Source: Enterococcus hulanensis (GTDB taxonomy: Bacteria; Bacillota; Bacilli; Lactobacillales; Enterococcaceae). From it: a stretch of DNA of 64,000 nucleotides. Shown piece after piece: positions 43,826-52,109 of this stretch. Position numbers and translations under genes: made by a program. The notes under the pieces are model-generated. The model saw only the letters and a list, made by a program, of their open reading frames with translations, ran no database searches and had not been told where the DNA came from. The stretch spans positions 62,001-126,000 of the forward strand of contig NZ_BJED01000003.1 of assembly GCF_005405485.1 (NCBI RefSeq), given 5' to 3'. The stretch's first letter is position 1, and the number at the start of each line of letters is the position of its first letter.

Positions 43826-44914
43826 TTATTTATTTTTATATGAAAAATTCGCTTGCTTGATTTTATCTATCCATAGAAAATACTGTTGATTTTCTCCTTT
43901 CAATACGTATTTCCCTCCTCTTATATTATATTTGACCAACATCGAGTCGGCATCAGACCTTAGTATGATTGGTTTCTTTTCTTCCAGCACGGGTTTATTA
44001 CTTTTTTTATAATATAATTTATAATCCTGAGTATCCCGTACACGGATCAAAATGTTATAGCGATGATGGCTGATGATCTGCTTTTTGATGCGCCGCCAGA
44101 ATAGATAGAAGATGCCTGCCAGCATGAGCAATCCTAAGATTACCACGAAAAACAGCAGCCACTTTTGTTTTTTCTTTAACGCATCCAGCTCCTGCTTCGC
44201 TTTGGACGGCACGTCCGTTCGTTCGCCTGTCACTAATAAGCGATGAGAATTGATCATATAAGGCGTACACGTAAGCAGCGTTACTAAGTCCTTGCCCTCT
44301 TCAATTCGCAATTGTTCGGTTTCTTCCGGCTTGATTACTTGAACCTTTTTGATCTTATAAGCAAAGGTGTTGCCTCCGATCTCAATATAGAAAAGATCCT
44401 TCTTTTTTAATTCAGGCAGATCCGTAAAAAATTTTGCCTTTGATAAGCCGCGATGGGCTGAGATGACAGAATGGGTATTTTTTCCACCGATGGGATAGGA
44501 AGTTCCTTCTAATAAAGAAGCACCCCGTTCAAGAAAAAAATCGCTGGTTCGATCAAAGATCGGCAAGCGGACATCGATCTTAGGGATCGAGATCGTGCCG
44601 AGGGTATGGTCCGATAAATAATCCGGATTTTTAGAAAAATCCGTTTCCTCCTCTTTGCCGGCAAAGGGATCACCGCCTGCATTGATTCCTTCCAAAGCCA
44701 GCTTGGCATTTTTTTCCAGCATTTTCTTTTGCGAGGCCGCCAAATTCGCCTGATCTTCCCGATTCGCCTTTTCCTGTGCTTTTTCAATGATGCGCTGATC
44801 AAGATAGGACATTACGGTATTTCCAACAAAAGGATACGCGATGGCTCCAATTCCAAATATTAAAATCAACATCATGACGACATCGATGATGATTTTTTTC
44901 TGCCATTTCTTCAT
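43826..44914 (-). CDS. Class C (pilus) sortase with C-terminal cytosolic extension
   Basis: This 362-residue transpeptidase links pilins through LPXTG-like motifs and a pilin Lys. It has an N-terminal membrane segment (11-30), the class C lid DPF at 82-84, the catalytic His154 in SAHRGLS, Cys216 in TLLTCTPY and Arg225 in NSHRLLV, and the second membrane segment at 252-273. About 88 more residues follow (ISHHRYNILIRVRD to SYKNK), far longer than the usual short tail; their DNA is markedly more AT-rich. An AAAGGAG site precedes the ATG. It is the last gene of the pilus operon, 84 bp after the major pilin. Confidence 0.93.
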   Translation of the reverse strand: MKKWQKKIIIDVVMMLILIFGIGAIAYPFVGNTVMSYLDQRIIEKAQEKANREDQANLAASQKKMLEKNAKLALEGINAGGDPFAGKEEETDFSKNPDYLSDHTLGTISIPKIDVRLPIFDRTSDFFLERGASLLEGTSYPIGGKNTHSVISAHRGLSKAKFFTDLPELKKKDLFYIEIGGNTFAYKIKKVQVIKPEETEQLRIEEGKDLVTLLTCTPYMINSHRLLVTGERTDVPSKAKQELDALKKKQKWLLFFVVILGLLMLAGIFYLFWRRIKKQIISHHRYNILIRVRDTQDYKLYYKKSNKPVLEEKKPIILRSDADSMLVKYNIRGGKYVLKGENQQYFLWIDKIKQANFSYKNK

Positions 44915-44998
44915 TGAGCCACTCTCCTTTAATGCAAAGACCGAGATTCAAATCGCAATGAATTGATATCCCGGCCTTTGATGGATCAGTTGTTTGGT

Positions 44999-46714
44999 TT
45001 ATTCTTCAACTGTTTCTTTGTTGCGTAAGAAGTATACTCCCACCGCAAGTACTGCTACCGCACCGATTGCAATAATAGCATAGATGCCGTTACCACCAGT
45101 ACCTGGTAAAGTCCCTTTACGTTTGTTTTCTACTTCTGTTTCGTCACCAACTACGATTGTTGATGTATACGTACCATAGTCAACAGTGAAAGGAATATCT
45201 GCTGTAAGTTTTACATAATTATTATTTGGTACTTTTGTTTCTTCCAACCAGTATTGAACCAATTCTTTACCAACAGTTGCTGGATGTGATGGATCACCGA
45301 TTGATGAACTTCCAGAAACAGTTTCTAAAGGTAATGCTGTACCGCTTGCATCATGGCTCACTGTACCTTCAAGGCCTTCAACAGTGAATAGACCGCCGCC
45401 TGCAGAAGTTAATACAAGTGCATCGCCTTTAGTAGTAGACCAGCGAGATGGGCTGCTAGCTGTTGCTTTAGCGATCATATACTCAGTCACGCCATTATTT
45501 TTACGTTTTACGATAAATTCTGCACCATCTAATGATGTGCCGTTGTCTTGATCCACTTTTTCAAAACGACGTCCGTAAGTGATCACGTCATCACCAGACC
45601 AAGGCAATGTTTCTAATCCGTTCGTTGGATTATTTTCATATTGTAAGGTCGCTTGGTTATCGATCCATTTATCTGGTTTTGTATTTTCATCTAAATACAT
45701 ACGGTATTTGAAGACTAATTTTTTACCAGCGTATTTGCCAAGTTTTACCACATCTGGTGTTTTTTTCGTTAAACTATTATCCGCATTGAAGAATACGTGG
45801 AAGATATTGTCGTAACCAGTATTAATTGGCGTACCGGCTGGATCTGCCACTACTGAGAAATCGACATCAGTGATTTTTGTCAAAGTAACGCCGTCGCTCT
45901 CAACTACGTATAGACCTTGATTATCTAAATAATGCAAGTTTGATTGTGATTCATCGCGTAAGAAGAATTGAGTATAGCGATATACCGGATTCAATGGGTC
46001 AGTGTTTGCTAGACCATCGATCCCTACTGGAACATCAAAAGTGATTTTGTATTCGATTGGTTCGCCAACCGTAAAATCGTCTTTTATTTCTTTTTCTTTT
46101 TCTACATCGATATCATCTGTTTGAACGTTTTTTGGATATAAGAAAAGCTCAGAAAGTTTGGTATCTGTTGGTGTTCCGTCGATGTTCATTTTGTAGACTG
46201 GGAAAATCACTACCATGTTATCTGCAGCTCCGCCTGCCGTAATATTGCTTGGACGAGAAGTTTCTACAAATAGATATACTGCATCTTTTTCGACAGAGTT
46301 TACAGTTACTTTATCAGGTAATGTAAATTTCGCATGACCAGTCGCATCTGTTGTCTTTTCAGCCCCTACAGCAGTCAAACCAGTCGGACCAGCAGTTGCG
46401 ATTGCATTACGCAATTGATTGACTGTCCAAGTTGGGTTAGCTTTGGCTAAAATATAAAACTGTTCAGTTGCATCATACACAGTAAAGCCGACATCTTTCA
46501 ATGGACGACCGCCTTGAGAGGTATGCCATGCTTCATTTTTTTCCCCACTATTCTGAATATCCGTAGGTTTTGAATCGTAAGCCCCTTTATAGATATTTAC
46601 ATCAACATTTGTTGGTGCTGCCTCAGCGACTAGTCCGTTGCCTAATCCGACAAAGCTGCTTGCCATGAAGATCAAAACGCCTAACAATCCCCAAATTTTT
46701 CTTTTAATTTTCAT
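44999..46714 (-). CDS. Major pilin (LPGTG, YPKN motif)
   Basis: This 571-residue pilus backbone subunit has a signal peptide (1-32, cut after VAEA). The pilin motif LFLYPKN contains Lys195, the residue joined to the next subunit. A central Cna_B-type domain follows, a C-terminal one with the E-box YWLEETKVP (about 488-496), and LPGTG at 536-540 with hydrophobic helix and charged tail. The sorting motif sits right where SrtC would cut. The gene overlaps the minor pilin gene by 11 bp and has AAAGGAG before its ATG, so high translation is expected. Confidence 0.93.
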   Translation of the reverse strand: MKIKRKIWGLLGVLIFMASSFVGLGNGLVAEAAPTNVDVNIYKGAYDSKPTDIQNSGEKNEAWHTSQGGRPLKDVGFTVYDATEQFYILAKANPTWTVNQLRNAIATAGPTGLTAVGAEKTTDATGHAKFTLPDKVTVNSVEKDAVYLFVETSRPSNITAGGAADNMVVIFPVYKMNIDGTPTDTKLSELFLYPKNVQTDDIDVEKEKEIKDDFTVGEPIEYKITFDVPVGIDGLANTDPLNPVYRYTQFFLRDESQSNLHYLDNQGLYVVESDGVTLTKITDVDFSVVADPAGTPINTGYDNIFHVFFNADNSLTKKTPDVVKLGKYAGKKLVFKYRMYLDENTKPDKWIDNQATLQYENNPTNGLETLPWSGDDVITYGRRFEKVDQDNGTSLDGAEFIVKRKNNGVTEYMIAKATASSPSRWSTTKGDALVLTSAGGGLFTVEGLEGTVSHDASGTALPLETVSGSSSIGDPSHPATVGKELVQYWLEETKVPNNNYVKLTADIPFTVDYGTYTSTIVVGDETEVENKRKGTLPGTGGNGIYAIIAIGAVAVLAVGVYFLRNKETVEE

Positions 46715-48281
46715 TTATTGTTCTCCTTTTCCTAATCATAATAACTGCAAGAATGCAGGTAAAACCAATAATCAGCAGTGAAATGGATTGCTCCATCCCG
46801 GTTTGCGGCAATCGCCGACTAGGCAGTGTTATCTGCACACTAGTTGACTTGCCGGTAGAAGGTAATTCTTTATTTTCACCTTTTTTATTAACGATTTTCA
46901 GCGGTTCTTTGGTTTCTCCGCTGACCTCATTAATCTCAAAGTCAACAAAGTGATTCTCAGGTAAAATGTATCCTTCGGGTGCTTTGACTTCCAATAAGGA
47001 ATAGCTGCCGTACGCCATTTCACCTAACTCAAACATTCCTTGTTCGTCAGACGTCAAAATCAGCAGCTCATCTGGATGCGCATTGCCGTAATCGGCAGTC
47101 ACCCATTGTTTTTCTTTCGTTAAATAATGCGTGTCTTTGTTTGTCACAACAAAATTGGCATCCTTTAACGCATCGCTAGATTTTTCATCGACTTTTTGGA
47201 AGCTTTTCTTTCCGGCTACGCGCTGGTTGTACACCACCGGTAATTTATCTTTCTGCGATAAAGCACCCACTTCGGTCCCGTTAATCAAGATCAGTTGCCG
47301 CTGATCTTTCGGAATCTCCACCGAAATTTGACGGGCCTGCTCAGAAATTTCGTAGCCTGCTGCAGTTGCGACTTCTTCAAAGAGATAACTGCCACTTTTC
47401 AGTCCTAGATTTGTTCTAACGACGCCATCCTTATCAGAAACCATTTTTTTCACCCGTTCATCTTTCAACGGCGAATCCTTGATTTCTTTTTCAGAAAGCC
47501 AATCGCTGACTGCGCCTGCAGTAGTTCGTAAATAGAATTTCTCGCCCTTATCATTCTTGGAGAGAACAAAGCTCGCACCTGCTAAGGGACTCGTGGAACC
47601 ATCACTTTCTTTCGCCATTTTGACAAAATACGGTTCGCGCACATACGCTTTGTTCTTGGTGTACACATGTGTGTCACCTGAGGTAAACAAGCCGCTGTCT
47701 AAAACCAGATAGTTGGATAATCCAGCATGATCAACTGGCAAGCTGTCACCGCTGTTTAACTCTACGATGAGATAGACCTGCTGCTGATCGGTCGATAATT
47801 TAATAGAGAGCAAACCATCTTCCGTTACATTATTCCCAGCGCTATCTGTAAAGCTGCCTTTGGCTGTTTCCTTGGTTTGAACAAAGCGGATTTTCGGATA
47901 ACGCACCTGAATGGCCGTCTGATCCGCATGGCCAGGAGTCGCCAAAACCTCCAGCTCACTGCGCAAGACATTGACTTCATCAGCGATGAACTCTTTTGCT
48001 TGATCAAAAGAAAGACTTTCTTTGGTCATAACATGCTGACGAAGATAATCGCCAACTTCAAAGATCGCAAAGGTTGAGCCATTCACGCCGTACGAATCCT
48101 TTAACAGATCCGCATTTCCTAAAGCGCCGCCTTGATTGATCTGACTAGGCGCTTCTTGGTTAACAAAGAGCCGTTTATGGAGATGGACTTGGGTTTCTGC
48201 TCCTGCCGCTTCTGTCGGCTGCATCCATAAAAATCCAGCCATACAGACCAGCAGCAGAGAAAGAATATGCTTCAATTTCAT
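46704..48281 (-). CDS. Minor pilin (LPQTG)
   Basis: This 525-residue accessory pilin has a signal peptide (1-25, FLWMQPTEA). Two Cna_B-type regions (about 210-320 and 360-465, with E-boxes LFEEVATAAGYE and LLEVKAPEGYI) follow, then two sorting motifs: LPSTG at 473-477 and LPQTG at 491-495. A hydrophobic helix and KRR end the protein. It probably caps the base of the pilus or decorates the shaft. No YPKN motif is seen. The start overlaps the preceding adhesin gene by 4 bp (ATGA). Confidence 0.88.
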   Translation of the reverse strand: MKLKHILSLLLVCMAGFLWMQPTEAAGAETQVHLHKRLFVNQEAPSQINQGGALGNADLLKDSYGVNGSTFAIFEVGDYLRQHVMTKESLSFDQAKEFIADEVNVLRSELEVLATPGHADQTAIQVRYPKIRFVQTKETAKGSFTDSAGNNVTEDGLLSIKLSTDQQQVYLIVELNSGDSLPVDHAGLSNYLVLDSGLFTSGDTHVYTKNKAYVREPYFVKMAKESDGSTSPLAGASFVLSKNDKGEKFYLRTTAGAVSDWLSEKEIKDSPLKDERVKKMVSDKDGVVRTNLGLKSGSYLFEEVATAAGYEISEQARQISVEIPKDQRQLILINGTEVGALSQKDKLPVVYNQRVAGKKSFQKVDEKSSDALKDANFVVTNKDTHYLTKEKQWVTADYGNAHPDELLILTSDEQGMFELGEMAYGSYSLLEVKAPEGYILPENHFVDFEINEVSGETKEPLKIVNKKGENKELPSTGKSTSVQITLPSRRLPQTGMEQSISLLIIGFTCILAVIMIRKRRTINEN

Positions 48282-51200
48282 CGTCCATCACCTGCCTTTT
48301 TTTGCTTGAATCGTTCAGTCGCAAAATAGATACATACGATCATGAACGCGCTGAGCGCCAGACTGATAATCAATGAATGACCCTTGCCGCCAGTTTCAGG
48401 CAGTGTTCCCTTCGGATGATTTTCAACCGTTACGATATTCGCACTCGCCAACTGTCCGCCGGTGATCGTGAATTTTACTGGCGATGAAGGTTTTACATAG
48501 CCAGTCGGTGCTTGGGTTTCTACAAAATAATAGATTCCTTCCGGCATGCCAGTAATCACTAATTCTCCGACAGGTGTGACGACGTTCTCTAGTTGAAAAC
48601 TCCAAGTCGAACCTGTTTTGACGGCTTTATAGGTGCCTTTTGCATTCGTCCCATCGCCGACTTCCAATTCTTCCGGTGCAAACCAAGTAGTACCAGCACT
48701 ATCAGTGGCTACTTTAAATTTCGCGCCTTTCAAATTTTTGTCATTCGTGGCATCTTTCTTCTCCAGCATTACGCCGCCTTCTGCTCGTTCGTTAGTTACC
48801 TCAAAGGTTATGGTCACACCGTCATTGGTAATTTCGCTAACCGCCGTTTTGCCATCACCGACAATTTTGTACCCATCAGGTGCTTTAGTTTCCAGCAGGT
48901 AATACTTTCCTAAAGGCAATCCGGAAATGTTGATTTCCCCTTTAGTTCCCGTACTTTCGATAAATTCATATTTCTTAGACGTTGAATTGTATTTGTACTC
49001 ATAATCTTTGCCAGTCACAAATTTGGTGCCCATTTTTGTTTCAGACGTATCTGGATTAACTAAGTACAATTCAAATTCGGCGCCATCCAACTTTTCACCA
49101 TCGGAATTCTTTTTCGTCAGCTTGAGTTTTCCGACTTTTTGCCGATTCTCTCGCGTCACACTGACGGTATCCCCATCAGCAGTAATTTCTGCTAGACCAG
49201 ATTTGCCATTATCCTCATAAATATAGCCATCAGGTGCTGCTTCTTCTTGGAAGTAATATTCATCGATTGGTAACCCTGAGACCGTGATCTCGCCCTTTTT
49301 ACCGGTCGAGCCCGTGTCTTCTACCAATTCATATTTCTTGTCCGTGGCGTTGTATTGATAAAGATAATTTTTCCCGGTTTCTAGCAGAAATTTTGGTGTA
49401 ACCAATTCATCGCCGTTTTTCTTGCGCAGCGTGAACTTGGCTCCGTTCAATTTTTCACCGGTATCCGCATCCTTTTTGACTAAAGTGATTTCTCCTTTAG
49501 CCAAGTCGTTATAGGCGCTGACGGCCACCCCTTCTGAAGCTGTTCCGTCAATGGTAAAGTAATACTTGCCTTTTTCGTCTTTTCCGTCCGATGGAATGAT
49601 TTCCAGCTTCTCCGTATAACGCGGATCTGGATTGTTCACCTCGACTAGGCAATAGTTTCCGTCGGTCAAGTTCTCGTAAAGTAACACTCCGGTGCTATCA
49701 GTTTTCTTTTTTCCGCCTGCAATTGTGACATACGTGCCTGACCCAGGAGTTGTTTCTTTCTGTAATTCGAACTCGACATCTTTTAAAACTACTTGAGTAT
49801 CTTTATCCATCTTTTTCAATCGGAAGGTCGTTGGCGGTACGCGGGTTGCACCTCCGCCCCATTCACTAACAGTGACTTTATTTCCGTTACTTTCATCACC
49901 AGACTCATTAGTTTCCCAATAGACGGTCGCTTTGTTTTCGATGATTGAACCGCCGCCTAAAGTGGTTGAACAGGTAATACGTGTTACAAGTGCAAATGGA
50001 TAGTTATCATGGGTCTGTCCACTATCAACACTGAAATATTTTTCATAGGCTTCTTTTGTTTTATCCCCACGAGAAGCTGTCATTTTGCCATCTATTACAG
50101 CAGTATCGATCAGATCCCATATACGTTCTTTCGTACTCTTTGCTGCATTCCCAAATAACAGCAGACCATTGCTTTTATCATTGGTTAAGTTGGGCAGGTC
50201 CTTAAAATTCATTACTAACTTATTCCCGGTGGTCACTCCATAACAAGGATAGTTATGACTTTCGATCCGACTTTCAAAGTCATCATCTGATTCAGAACTG
50301 CCTTGTGTCAATTTCTCTAAAGGAGTACTCGTATTGGTGTTGGTCGTACTCATAAGTTGAAAGGACCCTAGATTATCCGATGTCATATTTCCGTCTTCAT
50401 CAGCTGCATGGATGTTCATATATATGGAGTATTCTTCCAGTGTCAAGGTCGGATCTAATTGGTCTTTTAAAACTACTTTTTTGTACAAACTAGGACCATC
50501 ATCTTCAAACGCTTTTTTGTAATTATCCATCATGATCGGAATGTTCCAATAAACTCGATTACTATTTTCAGTTGCTCCACCATTTTTAGTTATCGGCTTT
50601 TGATCGCCAATCGGCTTTCCGGGGTGAGGCTCAGTTGGTTTGGGATCAATCTCGATCGGATATTTACCTGTTTCGGTATTACCGGTTGAACCGCCGTTGC
50701 TTTCCTTGCTAGCCGTTCCATACGCCGTCGCATAACAATCCTGCAGACCATTCCAGTCTTTTTCTACTGCCTCATTAAAAGTGATCTTCAAATATTTTTT
50801 CCCAGCGATCGTTTCTAATGTCATATCGCCGATTTTATCACCGCTGCTCTCATAAAAGGGAACTGAGTTACTGACAGTAGAGAAATTGAAGTATTCTTCT
50901 GGCAATGCGATATAAATGTAGTCACCATTTTTTAAGTTTGCAGAAGAAGGGACAGTAAAGGTGTAATCAAAATACACACCATCGCCAACTTTGATCGTTG
51001 GCTGCGGGTCCTGCTTTACACCATCCTTAACAATATAAATTTGACTACCGCCGCGCTTTAGATAAATATTGTTCAATTTCATATCGCCGATCGAACTGGT
51101 TTTGTCACTACCTGCAAAAGATGTTGCTGCCCCACCTAGTGGTTTGATTTGTTTGCTGCTTTCAGTTTGACTCTCTTGTTTCAGATTCAGCTTAAACTCA

Positions 51201-51634
51201 TAGGAAGCAAAAAAGTTTAGTTGTACTTCTGACAGAGAACGAACCTGATCCGCCAATTTAAATTCAAAACTTATGCCTTCAATCGAAGCTTGTTGATCGC
51301 TGTCATTTACGACTTTCAATTGATTTCCTTTAACAGAAACAGTGACCGCCTCATTTTGATAAAGTTTCTTATCTGCTGTCGTGATTTCTGCCGGAAGATC
51401 CAGTGTCTGCTTCTTATTTTCAGCAATCGTTAAATCGAATTGTGAAAGATATGAAGCTTTAGGGTCAATTTCCTGCGGAAGTGGACTGCCATCCAAAGCC
51501 GTTAGTCTCAGATTGTTTACACCACTCTCTTCTGCCGTTTGCAGGTTTTCTGCAATCGTTTGAAGCGGAAAACTAGATAAAACAATCAACAAGATTGAAA
51601 GAAGTGTCCACCAATGGTTTTTGAATTTGTTCAT
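48278..51634 (-). CDS. Pilus tip adhesin with Cna_B domains (LPETG)
   Basis: This 1118-residue protein is the first gene of the pilus operon and by position and size the likely tip adhesin. It has a signal peptide (1-28) and an N-terminal adhesin region of about 600 residues with MSCRAMM-like beta domains. Four Cna_B domains follow from about 620 on (starting FRLKKMDKDTQ, ITLVKKDADTG, LKLTKKNSDGE, VMLEKKDATND), each with an E-box such as YYLLETKAPDGY. LPETG is at 1078-1082 with a hydrophobic helix. No von Willebrand A domain or DxSxS metal site is seen, unlike EbpA-type tips. AAGGAGGG precedes the ATG. Confidence 0.9.
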   Translation of the reverse strand: MNKFKNHWWTLLSILLIVLSSFPLQTIAENLQTAEESGVNNLRLTALDGSPLPQEIDPKASYLSQFDLTIAENKKQTLDLPAEITTADKKLYQNEAVTVSVKGNQLKVVNDSDQQASIEGISFEFKLADQVRSLSEVQLNFFASYEFKLNLKQESQTESSKQIKPLGGAATSFAGSDKTSSIGDMKLNNIYLKRGGSQIYIVKDGVKQDPQPTIKVGDGVYFDYTFTVPSSANLKNGDYIYIALPEEYFNFSTVSNSVPFYESSGDKIGDMTLETIAGKKYLKITFNEAVEKDWNGLQDCYATAYGTASKESNGGSTGNTETGKYPIEIDPKPTEPHPGKPIGDQKPITKNGGATENSNRVYWNIPIMMDNYKKAFEDDGPSLYKKVVLKDQLDPTLTLEEYSIYMNIHAADEDGNMTSDNLGSFQLMSTTNTNTSTPLEKLTQGSSESDDDFESRIESHNYPCYGVTTGNKLVMNFKDLPNLTNDKSNGLLLFGNAAKSTKERIWDLIDTAVIDGKMTASRGDKTKEAYEKYFSVDSGQTHDNYPFALVTRITCSTTLGGGSIIENKATVYWETNESGDESNGNKVTVSEWGGGATRVPPTTFRLKKMDKDTQVVLKDVEFELQKETTPGSGTYVTIAGGKKKTDSTGVLLYENLTDGNYCLVEVNNPDPRYTEKLEIIPSDGKDEKGKYYFTIDGTASEGVAVSAYNDLAKGEITLVKKDADTGEKLNGAKFTLRKKNGDELVTPKFLLETGKNYLYQYNATDKKYELVEDTGSTGKKGEITVSGLPIDEYYFQEEAAPDGYIYEDNGKSGLAEITADGDTVSVTRENRQKVGKLKLTKKNSDGEKLDGAEFELYLVNPDTSETKMGTKFVTGKDYEYKYNSTSKKYEFIESTGTKGEINISGLPLGKYYLLETKAPDGYKIVGDGKTAVSEITNDGVTITFEVTNERAEGGVMLEKKDATNDKNLKGAKFKVATDSAGTTWFAPEELEVGDGTNAKGTYKAVKTGSTWSFQLENVVTPVGELVITGMPEGIYYFVETQAPTGYVKPSSPVKFTITGGQLASANIVTVENHPKGTLPETGGKGHSLIISLALSAFMIVCIYFATERFKQKKAGDGR

Positions 51635-51820
51635 GATACCCTCCTTTCAGTTATGATTTTTTCTAATTTCTTTATAAGCGATCCCTCCACTCTGTTTCAA
51701 AATGCACTTATCTTCAAAGTTAAAATCAATCAAATGTTTTTATTCATTCTTTAATATGAATATTCAAGTATTTTCAACTTATAAAAATAAACGCATAAAA
51801 TCATTTTAAAATCATTTTTC

Positions 51821-51849
51821 ATTATATTTCTATTATTTTCCAGTGACAA
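51821..51849 (-). promoter_or_regulatory. Promoter of the pilus operon
   Basis: On the minus strand TTGTCA (51844-51849) and TATAAT (51821-51826) are exactly 17 bp apart. Just downstream, AAAATGATTTT occurs twice in tandem (51797-51818). LytTR regulators bind direct repeats, so this could be a control site, though it lies downstream of the -10. Confidence 0.65.
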
Positions 51850-52073
51850 TATTTTTGGAACAAGATGCATCTCAGCAGAATAAGAGGTTGAAATCAAGTC
51901 GTGAAAATATTCTTTTTAAACTACATTTAAGATAATATCCTTAATTTATTTATTGTTTATACAAATATACTTACGTCGGATTTAAAATTTAATTATTTAA
52001 AAGACAATAACGATTATATTGGTGTCTCGCTACAAATAAGCAAAATAACGAGAATAAAACTTTTTAAAAATAA

Positions 52074-52102
52074 AAAGCCGCATCCTCATTGGATACGGCT
52101 TT
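52074..52102 (-). terminator. Terminator after the MutS-like gene
   Basis: AAAGCCG.ATCC pairs with GGAT.CGGCTTT (one mismatch) and is followed on the minus strand by TTTATTTTT. Confidence 0.82.
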
Positions 52103-52109
52103 GACAATT

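Larger units (their letters stand above)
51635..52109. other. AT-rich promoter region of the pilus operon
   Basis: These 475 bp contain the pilus promoter (51821-51849), an 11-bp tandem direct repeat at 51797-51818 and the terminator of the MutS-like gene. The rest is very AT-rich, with no gene. The long leader (about 180 nt) could hold control elements. Confidence 0.6.

Noticed and set aside
44937-44980. Imperfect CAAAG.CCG/CGG.CTTTG stem between the major pilin and srtC as a terminator.
   Set aside because: It has mismatches and no T run; at most an attenuator or processing site, so not listed as a terminator.
35894-52017. The 11-mer ATAACGATTAT occurs upstream or in the leader of both the second adhesin (35894-35904) and the pilus region (52007-52017).
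   Set aside because: Its place relative to the two promoters differs and AT-rich 11-mers recur by chance; not enough for a shared site.
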